A stretch of DNA of 64,000 nucleotides from Engraulis encrasicolus (lineage: Eukaryota; Chordata; Actinopteri; Clupeiformes; Engraulidae), in assembly GCF_034702125.1 (NCBI RefSeq), contig NC_085871.1, positions 38,540,159-38,604,158 on the forward strand. The letters are read 5' to 3'. The first letter of the stretch is position 1. Every line of letters starts with the position of its first letter. The notes beneath the pieces are model-generated. The model did no database searches. It saw nothing but the letters and a program-made list of their open reading frames with translations, and had not been told where the DNA came from. Shown piece after piece: positions 1 to 11,180 of the stretch. Both the position numbers and the translations under genes were made by a program.

Positions 1-1075
1 CTGTAATTGCGCTGTTATAATCAGTCCCACCAGGAAATCGCGGGCATTTTCTAAAAAAATCGTGGTCGGAATTGCCAGATGGTGCACGAGGATTTCCAGA
101 AAATCGCGATAAAAGTTGCAGAGCTTCTTACTGTGTTGTTGCGATTTTGTTGCGGCATGAAGTGAAAGGTGCGATTTTTGTTGCGATTTTTAATGTGTTT
201 CCCCACGCTTGAAAGTAAAGGACACTGCCATATTCCAGTCCTCTGGTGTTTTTATATTATTTCCATTTTTACATTAGGCCCTATAATTTTGGTCCTTAAG
301 CAAAGCAGGGAAGCGGCCAGGGCGAGTTTTTAGCCAGAATGTCGTCGTGAAAAGTTCCATCTCTTTCAGGCTGCCATTACGACACCCTTCATTACAATGC
401 TGTTTATGGCCGTTTGACTCTGTTTTAAATGTCATCACCGTTTCAAATTGTAAGCATACAAACTTCGTATCATATCGATATCCATTCCCTATCAACAGTG
501 GATACATAATTAACTATAAGTAGGCGGGCGGAATTGGGCATGTCCACCCAGTTGAAGAGGGTGCGTGACATGAACTCTTGTGACTGAAATCCTGGTTAAT
601 GTGAGTCGTCTACACATAGCCTGCCTGTGTCGGCGTTTAATTTTCAAGCTTGTCAAAAGCAACACAAATAAAAGCAGAGGGAGGGGTCGCTTTCGAAAGA
701 AGGCATAGGCTTAGGGTTTTTTTTGTTCTCCCGCGCCATCAGCCGGCTTTAAATTAATGGCTGATGATCATCATTCAATGTAACTAGGATGGAGTTCACA
801 GATTTCCTGTTGTGAAGGGTGCTTGCTGAATAATGCTCAGAAATTATATTAATTTTGGTGCTCTTGTGAATATAAAAGACGACGAGATTGTTATCTATTA
901 AACACCACGTCGCCTGCAGAACGGAGGTCTCAGCTGTCAATCAACACCGTTCGCGCAAGGAAGAGAGAAGGAGAGGGAGAGACAGACAGTAGTTTTCCCG
1001 TTTCTACCCGCAGACGCTTGTCCCAAGTAGCCCAATCTGGCAACACTGGGCCGCGTTGATGGAAAATGAAATGCA
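1..1075. other. Non-coding stretch
   Basis: I see no gene here. Short open frames lack domain signatures or splice context. Near 1031-1048 lies a fragment reading CCCAATCTGGCAACACTG, which is the end of the short hAT-type MITE family found complete at 24.7 and 26.0 kb. Confidence 0.5.
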
Positions 1076-1083
1076 CTTATTGT

Positions 1084-1992
1084 CACAGTGTTGCCAAATG
1101 AAAATCAGCCAAAGTCGCTATTGTTTCGCTGAAAAGTCGCTAGAAGTCTTCATGGCGTGCTGATCTAAAGAAAACGTGCTCACATGACTTCGTCCACAGT
1201 AGAAATGGGCGGTGCAGCTACCTTTTGGAGATCAGAGCTAATTTGCAGCCCTGCTTAATCGAAGGAAACATTTCTGACGGCGGCGCAGAGTCACAATGAT
1301 GTTGGAAACCAATGATTTTGTCACTGAAAATGTGGATTTTAAAAAGTCGCCAGATTTACCAATAAGTCGCTTAAAGCCGGGCATACACTGTGCGATATTT
1401 TCACTCGTGGGTCTTAAGCTTCTGCGCACACTGCACGATGAAATTTCACTGTTTAAAAGTTGACCGCTCACGACCTCACACTACACGAGCCGACAGTCGG
1501 ATGCGACCGAAATGCTTCCACCGTACGACGCGACAGGCATGTTTCCCCAGTCTGCAGAGGAGGGAACATGCGCACCTGAGGTGGAGATGAGGTCGCGCTC
1601 AACAGCGATTCGCACGGCCGCCCTATTAATTTGTGCATGTGAAGTGTCAAATCGGGTCGTAGCACTGATTTAACTCTGCGATTTACGCACGAGCCACGAC
1701 CAGAATTTCAAACAGTTTTGATTTCCTTGCGACCCTAAGATTGCACGATCGTGAGGCGAAATCGCTTGTCGTTACCCCGTGTACACTGCACGATGCGAGA
1801 CTCACGATTGACCTGCGATTAAGCAAGAATTCGGCCCGACTCTCAAAAAGTCGTGCAAGTGCCAAATCGGGGCAAAATCGGGGAAAAAGTCGCGCAGTGT
1901 AAGCCCAGCTTTAGGCGCTAGATGAGGTTTTTTATCGCCGGGGACGGCAAAAGTCGCCAAATCTAGCGACAATGGCTAATTTGGCAACACTG
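1084..1992. mobile_element. hAT-like non-autonomous element, CAGTGTTGCC ends
   Basis: The element starts (CA)CAGTGTTGCC and ends GGCAACACTG. The octamer CTTATTGT lies at 1076-1083 and again at 1993-2000, an 8-bp target-site duplication typical of hAT transposons, with a 2-base irregularity at the left end. The interior contains recurring phrases such as AAAAGTCGCCAGAT and GGCGCTAGATGAG, shared with the copies at 3.8, 6.8, 14.5 and 16.6 kb. It has no coding capacity. It is interrupted by a Harbinger-like MITE at 1375-1910. Confidence 0.75.
1375..1910. mobile_element. PIF/Harbinger-like MITE (AGCYGGGC ends), nested
   Basis: The ends read AGCCGGGCATACACTGTGCG and, as reverse complement, AGCTGGGCTTACACTGCGCG. 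Two further copies lie at 22.6 and 24.0 kb. The flanks are TAA on the left and TTA on the right, consistent with a TWA-type target but not a perfect duplication. An uninterrupted version of the host site occurs near 7098-7117 (GTCGTTAAAGGCGCTAG), so this copy jumped into the older hAT-like element around it. It is non-coding. Confidence 0.75.
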
Positions 1993-2165
1993 CTTATTGT
2001 CCGCTCTCCCAACCTGTAGGGGGGGCAACCGACATACCGCCATCCCAACAGTATTTGATTGTCATTCGCAGTCATTTGAACATTGTTGTAAGCACAGACC
2101 TTGATTAACCTAGACTGGCAATGCCCCTCGAAATTTTCGCTTTCTGATTTCAAAACAGAAATCGA

Positions 2166-2290
2166 ATGGCCACCACGTACATGGACCCATTTGGCGTTTT
2201 TTTTCTCCAGCGGTTATGCGCCCATAGAAGTCAATGTAATTTGTTGAATTTAGCGCATTTTGGGCGGACACATCTGTCAACACCTGCATG
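2166..2290. repeat. Decayed copy of the short hAT-type MITE
   Basis: Phrases such as CCCATAGAAGTCAATGTAAT and GGCGGACACATCTG match the 222-bp MITE at 24.7 kb. Ends and duplication are not preserved. The open frames crossing it on both strands are products of the repeat. Confidence 0.5.
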
Positions 2291-3736
2291 CGCATGCAGA
2301 CAGCAATGCACTTTGGATGAAAATGCTGCACGATGGTTAGATTTCTTGTCCAACTTCAAAATTTCAGTCATGTTGCGCCGACGAGGTGACATGTCACATG
2401 ATGTCAAAGTATTGCGGGATGAATGCAACTGCAGTCGGATCTTGCAACCCCTGCAGTTCCTTATCCCCGTCGATGCTCGGCTGCAGACCGCCTCCGAGGT
2501 CATGCTCTCATGAACTGGTTGGTTCATGTTGCTCCTCTCCACCTGTCCCCCCACACCTCACACGTGATGTGTTAGTAGATCAAACTGGTGGGACCTCATC
2601 ATCTCGTGCATATTTGTGGCCAACTTTAAATGCGCTGTATTTAATACCACCCACATCGTGACAAGTTTTCGCTCACGTGCCTTCGTCAACATCAACGCTT
2701 GCAACAAAGTCAAGTAAGTATCGTGTCAAAGGCAGTGATGCAAACATGTGATGTCATCGTGGGTCGGTGCACATGCCAACTCCCAATGAAGACATGTGGA
2801 GAGTAACAGCAAAACGGTTCATGGAGAAGTTTGGAGAAGTTGAAGCTTGTACAAAGTGACCGTAATGGTAACCCAGCATTGTTTGTATCTAGCATAGAAG
2901 CTATGCTTGAGCTCCGTAGATGCAGTGATTTTAAGTTGTTTTTTCTTTTCTATTTCTGTTGTTGTTGTATTGTAGCTTCACACCGTCTTATTGGACATGA
3001 TCACGGTTGCTCGTCTTCTTGAAGATGGAGTTTATTTGGCTGTTCATTCATAGTTAAGAGACACTTTGAAGGGATCAGAACATGTGTTTTTTCCTGGCTC
3101 TTGACATCAGGGCAAGACAGCAATGAAAAACTTGGGAGGAAAATTACAAAGAAGGTTAACAGATATAGCTTGGATCGACTCTGGAGAGAACTGAAGTCTT
3201 TGGGAGTCAGTATGACTGAAGACAAAATGAGGAAAGATGTCGATCAGGAATCTTGGGATGCTTAACAGAACTTGAGAAGGCTGAACTATAAAAGATCAAT
3301 GTTTAGTTCCTTTAGTTATTTGTTATTATGTTTTAAACTAATGTCTGTAATGTCTGTTTTTGAATTTAAATAAAATAAATCTGATCTAGAGCAAGGCAAT
3401 GGATTGTCATTCCACACAAATCTTCACAAGGACGTAAAATGAGCAGAAGAAGGATAAACACAGGACGATGGCACCAAAGAAATGAATATTTACAGTCCTC
3501 TGGGTACAGTGGATTCTACTCTGGAAATGTGGGTGATAAAAGTCAGGGACAAATCTATAGAAAAAGGTGCCACCTAGAACCCTATAAAATAAGATGATTA
3601 CCGGTATATAAAACAGCCAACTTGTCTGCAAGTAAGAAACGGTCAAAGGCATGTCAACCAAACAACCAGTGTTGCCAGATTTTCTACGACAAACAAGTGA
3701 CTGATGTCCTAAAAACTAGCTCAAAAGAAGCGACCA
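2291..3736. other. Non-coding stretch
   Basis: I see no gene, RNA gene or clear repeat boundary. Several short open frames exist but none shows a recognisable domain or splice context. Confidence 0.4.
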
Positions 3737-3789
3737 AAGGGGTGGGTTGTAGTGAAGGGCTCGTTAAGTTCTGCTGAGGAATTCGTTCG

Positions 3790-4640
3790 CAGTGTTGCCA
3801 AAAGAAAATCAGCCATAGTTGCTATGGGCTTGCTTAGAAGTCGCTAGATGACGTCATGGCATTACGTATGACGTCACAATGTCACGCACAGCGTGCTGTT
3901 TACAGAAAACGTGCCCACATGCCTTCGTCCACAGTACAAATGGGCGGTGCTAGCTACTTTTTGGAGATCAGTAGGGGAAACGCTTCTGACTGTGGCGCAC
4001 AGTCAGAATTATGTAGAAAAACTATGAATTTGTCACTGAAAATGCACGTTCTAAAAAGTCGCCAAATGCACCAAAAAGGCGCTAGGTGAGTTTTGTCGCC
4101 ATGTGCCCGAGATTCACTGTGGTCGGTGCGGCCAGACTGCTAGTGCTCATTTAAATTTGTCATATGCATATCCTAAGGAGCCGTTGTGGTAGCTTTTGTG
4201 ATACGCACCGGATTCTCATGCCCCCTATATCTGCTTGTAGGGTAAACCGAGTTAAGTTAAGTACAGGGTACAGTTTAGGTAAGTCAAATATACCCAAAGT
4301 GTAGGCATAACATAAATGACAGTCCCAAAACATTTGGTGACCATATCGAAGATTGTGTAATCTCGGTTTATGTTGACATTCGGTTCCTGCCATATCTTTG
4401 TCCCATATAGCAGATGTGCATGAGAATTCCTGTGCGTATCACAAAAGTTGCCACACCGTAGTGCATCATGTGTCACGTCTGTCTCTACCCGCCACTGAAA
4501 ATGCATTGTGTGGTAGTGTCGTGGGGAGGGAGACTGATTTGCGTCTCACAAGACGGCCAGATTGAGCCTGAAAAGTCGCTAAATTGCTAGATTTTTTTTG
4601 TCGCCAGAGGTGGCCAAAAGTCGTTAAACTGGCAACACTG
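3790..4640. mobile_element. hAT-like non-autonomous element with perfect 8-bp TSD
   Basis: The ends are CAGTGTTGCC and GGCAACACTG. The octamer TTCGTTCG is present on both sides (3782-3789 and 4641-4648). At 851 bp this is the best complete non-autonomous copy of this family in the window. Its middle (around 4285-4305) is the point at which the related copy at 6834-14580 is split by a 6.9-kb insert. It is non-coding. Confidence 0.85.
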
Positions 4641-4764
4641 TTCGTTCGTTCATTCATTTTGATTAAGCAAGAGAGCAAGGGGTGATTGTCGAGCGAACTA
4701 GTTCAGTGAGGGGGGCATTCTTACTTTGCCTGTGTGCTTCTCTTGTCCAAACAAATCAACCTTA

Positions 4765-5056
4765 CGGTAGGGACACATAGGAGGCGAAGCAAGGCGAGGC
4801 GAAGCAAGGCGAAGCGAAATTCAACCGTCATCAGGTCGTCGCGGCGAATCAAATGGAATGGAACAGTTGTATTGTTGATTTGATTGGGCCGTGGCAGACG
4901 AATTCACTCCTCATTTGCATAACATTAAACTTTGTTTAATAATTTCGCTTCGCTCCTGTTCGCTTGCTGTCGCTTGCCTTCGCCTCGCCATCGCTTGCCT
5001 TCGCCTCTCTCATAGGAATGAATGGCAAAGTTCGCAAATTCGCGTGTATGTGTCCC
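4765..5056. mobile_element. Harbinger-like MITE, TIR CRGTAGGGACACATA
   Basis: The terminal repeats read CGGTAGGGACACATA at the left and TATGTGTCCC at the right, flanked by TTA at 4762-4764 and 5057-5059. A second copy in the other orientation is at 17455-17675, also flanked by TTA. The interior is rich in GCGAAGCGAAG-type words. The matching empty site is in the 35.5-kb repeat copy. A TTA duplication fits PIF/Harbinger-type targets. Confidence 0.75.
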
Positions 5057-5160
5057 TTACTCATTTTGCCTAATATTATTTATTTAACAGCAGCACACAT
5101 TAAAAAAAGCTCAATTACAAGCTGCTTTTCACCAAAAAGCATACCTTCATCAAAACATAT

Positions 5161-5985
5161 CAAAGCCGAACGGAACGGTCGCGGGACGAACGCTTAGTTT
5201 CGGACGGTGTGTTATGCCGTGTACAGACCAGAAGCGACGGAAGTCATTATTTCTCTATGGAGGGTACACGACCTGCGCAACCAAAGCGAATTCACCAGGT
5301 GCTAAGCTTCTTGCGCAACCAGAGCGAATTTTGACGATTAAACTAACGGCCCGTACCCACACAGAGTAATTCCGCTCCGCTCTCATTAACTTTGAATGGG
5401 GGCGATATCGCGCTTGACAGCGCGGAGGTGAAGCGATATCGCAGCGGGACGCTATATCAAATAAATATTGATATATTTAATATAGACAAGTTCTCTATAT
5501 CATGCAAATTTGATGGTCCAATAACCAATCAGATGGGCGTATGGGTAGCAAGGGCGGGAGTTAAAACATGACGGCGATTTCCAACATCATGTTTTTGCTT
5601 AAAATAAAAACCCTAAATGCTTATAAATGTCACGACTACCACGGATTGATGTTTGTTATCTCGCTCGGTCTACCAGGTCTCAGCTGCGAGACACAGGCCG
5701 CGTCGGGTGAGCAGCGTAGTTATCCCCGGGGAGAATCTAATGGGACTATCCGTGACCACACCCCCAGCGCGATATTGCGTGTCGCGGATCCCGCCTGGCA
5801 GTTTCCCCAGTGGGTACTAGCTGTTAATCTAATTGCAGACAAATTCGCTCTGATGCTGTTCGGCGAAAATCAATCGGAATGTTCATATCTCCAAATGTCC
5901 CAGGCTGTCAAGCGATTAGCTGAATCAAACATGTCAATTCTGCGTCTGGAGCGAATACAGCGAATTCAAGGCGAAACATCTTCTG
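5161..5985. other. Non-coding; repeat fragment at its start
   Basis: Bases 5165-5230 resemble the left part of the repeat at 17.73 kb (GGAACGGTCGCRGGACG). The open frame at 5568-6068 has no recognisable domain, and its 3' end runs into an inverted repeat. I treat this stretch as non-coding. Confidence 0.4.
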
Positions 5986-6585
5986 CTACCCCCGCTACAA
6001 GATTTATCGGTCATTTTTCCGACGCCTCTTTGGTCCGATGCGTCAATATTCAGGAAATTTCCCATTGATCCTACAGCCCATTAACTCGAAATAATTAAAT
6101 TAAACCCTTTGTTCCGGTAACTCAATGTTCCGACCAATGGCTGTTTGGGGACGGTCATCATAATTCCTTAGGTCTTATATGTCCTGCTCCTGCTTTCCTC
6201 TGTGGCAAAGACTTCAGCTGCATACTGCGACGAGCACTTACGGGGCTTGGTTAAGCTGTGCCCTTCACAAATGCAATGTTTCCAAGTTGTACAATTGTGC
6301 CCTATCCAAAACCATTCCAATGTTTCTGAGTTTTAAATTTGTGCCTTGACCAAAACTTTCCCTAAACCTAACCTGTCACAGACAGCTGCATGACCACTGC
6401 GCATATCAGAGATGACTGTAATCTAACCTAAAGCAGCGTTTGATCGAAACATTGGACTATCGGGACGAAGGGTTTCATTTTATCGGGTAAAAGGTCTGTA
6501 AGACTAAGTGCTGTAGGATCAATGGGACATTTTCGGAATAAAGGGGCGTCGGAAAAACGAGCAGTCCCCGATTTATCAACGTGAA
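5986..6585. repeat. Long inverted-repeat (fold-back) element
   Basis: The arms at about 6000-6135 and 6440-6580 are reverse complements with scattered differences. Examples are GATCCTACAGCCC against the complement near 6507, TTTTTCCGACGCC against GGCGTCGGAAAA, and AACCCTTTGTTCCGG against CCGGGACGAAGGGTT-like sequence. The spacer is roughly 300 bp. I see no clear target duplication and no coding sequence. It is probably a MITE or a fold-back element. Confidence 0.6.
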
Positions 6586-8598
6586 TTGATAAATGGGACA
6601 ACAAAGGCGAGGCGCATAGCCACTTAACGGCAGAAACGTTTCAAAAAATACACTAGTGTTATCTATTTTCAATAAGTGATCCGTCTAATCCGGATACCCT
6701 CCTTGGAATGATCCAATCAATCCGGACGCCTCAAAGATTCGAGTTAAGTACCTCTATCCACGAGTGACCAATGCTGTAGAAGGGTCACTAGTGAGAAAAA
6801 ACGAGTTGCCATTGGCCCATCCCTGAAAAGAATGAGTGTTGCCAAAAGTAAATCAGCCAAAGTCACTATGGGCTTGCTTAGAAGTCGCCAGAATAGATGA
6901 CGTCATGACGTTACGTATGACGTCACAATGTCAAGCACAGCGCGCTGATCTACAGAAAACGTGCCCACATGCCTTCGTCCAAATGGGCGGTGCTAGCTAC
7001 TTTTTGGAGCTCAGAGCTAAACTGCAGCACTGCTCAACCGTGGGAAAACGATGAATTTGTCACCGAAAATGCATGTTTTAAAAAGTCGCCAGATGCACCA
7101 AAAAGTCGTTAAAGGCGCTAGATGAGTTTTTTGTCGCCAGTGCCCGGGATTCACTGCGGTTGGTGCGACCAGCCTGCTAGTGGTCATTTAAATTTGTCAT
7201 ACCTGTATGCATATCGCAAGGAGCCGTTGTGGTAGCTTTTCTGATATGCACCCGATTCTCGTGCTCCCTGTATCTGCTTGTAGTAGACCGAGTAAAGTTA
7301 AGTGCAGGGTACAGTTGAGGTAAATCAAATATACCTGTGTAACAACAAGACTCTTAGTCTAGGCAGGATTTCTGAAAAGGTGCTTATTTAAGGTTCTGAA
7401 GGCAAATCATGTTAATTTTCGGCATACAACTGATTTAGGGGTATTCAAGGGTGCTGAATCCAAATCTGTCGTATGCCGGACGCAAAAATGTACCGAAATG
7501 CCTCAAAACGGGCAAAATCCAATATGGCCGCCGCCACCGTGTTAAAATCCTGCAATCACTTTTCTTTTGGACTAAATAAGGTATGAATTTGAAAATAGCA
7601 CTTATTTTTATGTTTTCAGACATGAGGAAAGCCATTATGACATCATATTTAAGCTCAGATTGGAGGAAAATGCTTATGTCATTGGCTGGCAGCCATTTTA
7701 AAAGGAGAGAGCCTCATATTGTCAACGATTTTTAACATTTTTACTAATCTTTCAAGATCCACAGAAAAAAATGCTCTTTGTCTCTGTGAACACAAATACT
7801 ACAGAAAACTGCACTGAACTGTCTACTTTCACCTGAAAAAAGAAGTTTGTATCTACCTTTTTCCATTCTTTAGTTATGGGCAGTAGAACATGGGATGACA
7901 CCACAAAAAAGCACAGATTTTTGACCCCAAAATACTGCACTTCTCACTGCCCATATTTTTGCTTTAAGGACATATTGTCTTTGATAGTGTTCATGTTTGA
8001 TATGCAACATTTTCAGGGGGTTTGAAGGGTGCTTAATGCCTTTAATTCCCATAGTACATCAAAATGAAGGAATCCAATATGGCCGCCGTCACCAGTCTAC
8101 AGTGTACGTTTCTTTGATTACACAAGGTAAACTCTTAAGTACATTATGTAGCATCAGGTTTTCATACAAGGAGAATTAATTTCCATACTCAGATTTAAGA
8201 TAGATATCAAAGGAAATTATTTCAGTGTAGACTGAATTCATGTTTGCAACAGGAGATTACCTTTTCCATAAATTGACCATTTGTATTTAAATCTCTCCCT
8301 ATTTCAATTACACTTTTAATGCGTTATACCATGAAAATGTTTCTACCTCAAACCACCTCACAATGTTTCCACACCTCTTCACCCATAAAAAATAAATGCA
8401 CACAAGAGTCTGAAAGTCCCTAAATCTAATATTTTCTAATATTATCCTTTGTACAATGGGAATTACTTCATGTTTGCCGGTTTAATTGCTGTGCACAGAT
8501 CACTGTATAGGCCTATAAAGGGGATCAAGAGGCAGACTGATGTGAATAATATATAGAATAGAATAGAATAGAATAGAGTGTACAGATAAGGGAGTGGC

Positions 8599-8603
<5 letters not shown>

Positions 8604-8670
<67 letters not shown>
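8604..8670. repeat. (TG)n microsatellite
   Basis: An uninterrupted run of about 33 TG dinucleotides. The open frames of pure Val-Cys or His-Thr crossing it are artefacts. Confidence 0.95.
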
Positions 8671-8673
<3 letters not shown>

Positions 8674-9476
8674 ATATTAGAGGGGCTGGTATTGCACATC
8701 AGTCATCCAAAGTTATTGCATAGATTGTCTTGCTTAATGTACATATTTCAGCTGAGATGGCCACTCTGTGACAATTATAACCATTAATTACAAGGCTGGC
8801 CTTTGTTCTGTAGTACGGCAAGAATTCAGCTCAACACATTGCACTGTATCAATTATTGCACAACAACCGGAGGATGGAAGGAGATCAGGGGAACAAGAGA
8901 TTGTAATGAACAGTCAGACAGTCCATGTGTGTGAAATGTGGTTTTAGTCTTTGGTCCTTACTTTGATGATACATCTGTAGTGGCAATGATACATCTGTGA
9001 AGAACTCAGAACCAGGATAATGTCCAAGACAATGTTTTAGCTCTGTGACTGTGGGAAGTTCAGAGAGGGCTAGGTCTATTCTCACTATAGGTGTACCTCC
9101 TGAAGGCAGCAATGCTCTCTTTGGATTTCTTTTCATTCAGAGCTAGAGAAATTTGTCTCGGTCTCTGTACACCAGGCTGCCACCTTCAGTCCCTTTTGCT
9201 GGCCATGCTGCAGTCATGGACGGATAGACTTTAGATGGGGGCTCAGCATGCAGCCATGTGGGGATCCAGCCCTGCTGAACAGGGGAGCAGGAGGAAAAGA
9301 GAGTCTGTCTGTTATCTTCTGTTGGTAGAATTGTGCAAGTATAGACTTTAAATTGGCCTAGTTAATATGAATGTACATCTGCAGTGTATCAATAACGGTG
9401 CTCAGCTGGAGAGAGAGAGAGAGGAGCCAATGGCAGGCAGAAGAGCAAGTGGTAGTTTTAAGGTGCCTAGGCACAG

Positions 9477-9862
9477 AAATGGGCACTTCCCTGTCTTTCT
9501 CACAGCACATGAACACAATATTCAAAAATGGACTGCTAATTAACCCATTTTGTCCTAAGCCCTTTTTGGGAAAGGGTGCCCTCTTCCTATTAAATCCGCA
9601 ATGTCTCAGCCTCCGAAGGACATACAAACATGAAATGAGTTACATTTAAAAGCCATTTAAAAGCTCTAACATACCCACATAGTTAATAAAACAGCTAAAA
9701 TCTCAAGATCCTGAAAAACCTATATGTGTTTCCAGGACACAATGGGTTAAGTTATATGAGGAGGAGGTATCAAAAATCAGAATGTCCTTGCTGACTTGGA
9801 ATGTCCTTTTTTGAATATTGTGTTCATGTGCTGTGAGAAAGACAGGAGGGTGCCCATTTCTA
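9477..9862. repeat. Inverted repeat enclosing a TTAA MITE
   Basis: Bases 9477-9533 and 9806-9862 are inverted copies (AGAAATGGGCAC, CTGTCTTTCTCACAGCACAT, GAACACAATATTCAAAAA). The spacer holds a separate 203-bp TTAA-flanked MITE. It is probably another small terminal-inverted-repeat element within the larger long-TIR insert. Confidence 0.65.
9544..9746. mobile_element. TTAA-flanked MITE, piggyBac-like
   Basis: The left end is CCCATTTTGTCCT and the right end AGGACACAATGGG. TTAA is duplicated at 9540-9543 and 9747-9750. The TTAA target and CCC start fit piggyBac-type transposition. It is 203 bp and non-coding. Confidence 0.7.
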
Positions 9863-10869
9863 TTAGCCTTGCGCACCATCCTACGTATTTCACACTACTT
9901 CTGATACCAGTTTATATATATACCAAATATCTATGCACATACATCCTCCTCAGTCATCCTCCTCTACTCTAACCAAAATTGTTTACTTGGTATACTAAGT
10001 TAACCTATTCCTAATCACCCCTCCTGGAGTTGCTGAATTGCAGCAACTGCTTGACTCCATGTACTCCATGCCACTTCTTGCAGATACAGTGTTGGATGAG
10101 GCAAGCACAAGTTGTGATGTCTTTGTGTGCCTTGAGAATACATGGGTTCTAAATTTTGTTTATAACCTGACTGCGAACCTAGCCGCGCACAACTCTGATT
10201 GTTGGAAACCGCTGTCTGTCAAAAAAAAAAGCTCACGTGGTTGGCTGCTAGTGTCTTGCCCCTCTTCATAACATTGTGTTGATAAACAATGAGAACCCAT
10301 GTATAAGTGGCAGATACAGGAGCAGTGGGACTAAAGCCCTGTTCAATACCACCCATCCCACTTCGGTGACTGGCAGGAGGATAGGAAGGGGTATGTGGGC
10401 CTGACTGGGGCATTTTATGTAACCATGTGACATCTGAATTAGATAGGACTGATCATTGCAAAACGTCATACTTTGCTTTTGTTGCATTTGCAGCAAAAGT
10501 GCCATGCAGTGCACGATATTGTGTGTCCTGCCAAATCACTGGAGAGGAGGAGGTTGATAGGCCTTATGGTTGGGAATGAGTTAACATATATCACGTAAAT
10601 TCCTCACAATAACATAAACTGTTTTGATCCACATTTCACCTTTCCACCATTCAAAGATATAATGTAAGCACCGCAATAAAATCGGCAAACAATGAATTCC
10701 TAATGCACAAAATGTATATGTGCATATTATATTTAGGCACATTCAGACTTGTGTGTGTAAATTTGTCTCATAATGGAAGAGGTGGATTGAGGTGGACATA
10801 TTGCATCATGTTATAATAAGCATTTAGAGAAGTAGAGAAAACATTTTCATTCAAAAGAACAGCTTATTG

Positions 10870-11060
10870 ACATGAAAGTCAGCTGTCACTCGTAAACATG
10901 AATTCAACCTATGAAATCATGTCCTTTGATTCTAATCTTAAATCTGAGTATGGAGATGAATTCTCCATGTATGACAACCTATAGCTACAATGTAATTAAG
11001 AGTCCACCTTGTCTGGTGATGGCGTCCATATTCGATTAATTCATTTTGAGGTAGGCCTAT
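10870..11060. repeat. Diverged direct copy of the long-TIR arm module
   Basis: It resembles 13310-13500 in the same orientation (CATGAATTCA, CTGAGTATGGA, TTAAGAGTYYACCTTG, then a TGGYGWCC-CATAT block). This suggests that the insert was built by repeated duplication of a module of roughly 360-380 bp. Confidence 0.5.
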
Positions 11061-11180
11061 TAAAGAGGTTTTGAGTCTAAGGGACTGTTCGTTATTTATT
11101 TTCGGGGTCACCGGAAGAAAATAGGGGAGGGTCACGTTATTTTTTTCATTGCTGAGGGGAGGGTCATCAATTTCTTTTAA

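Larger units (their letters stand above)
3737..5160. repeat. GAACGAAC-type repeat, host of two insertions
   Basis: The segments 3737-3789, 4641-4764 and 5057-5160 together match, in reverse orientation, the repeat at about 35.41-35.75 kb. Shared phrases include GTTCTGCTGAGGAATTCGTT, the CAAGGGGTGA/GAACTAGTTC block and TTATTTATTTAACAGCAGC. The 35-kb copy lacks both inserts, so it serves as the empty site for the hAT element at 3790 and the MITE at 4765. Confidence 0.7.
8260..10869. other. Interior of the long-TIR insert, no gene recognised
   Basis: Apart from the microsatellite and the inverted repeat listed separately, I see no coding sequence that I recognise. The open frame at 10038-10271 (LQQLLDSMYSMPLLADTVLD) could be a fossil exon, but it has no recognisable domain. 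Confidence 0.4.

Noticed and set aside
2166..2661. Overlapping frames of 115, 107 and 91 codons on both strands
   Set aside because: They start in a decayed MITE and have no shared domain or splice context.
5568..6068. Plus-strand frame of 166 codons
   Set aside because: No recognisable motif, and its 3' part is one arm of an inverted-repeat element.
8463..8787. His-Thr and Val-Cys repeat proteins
   Set aside because: Direct translation of a (TG)n microsatellite.
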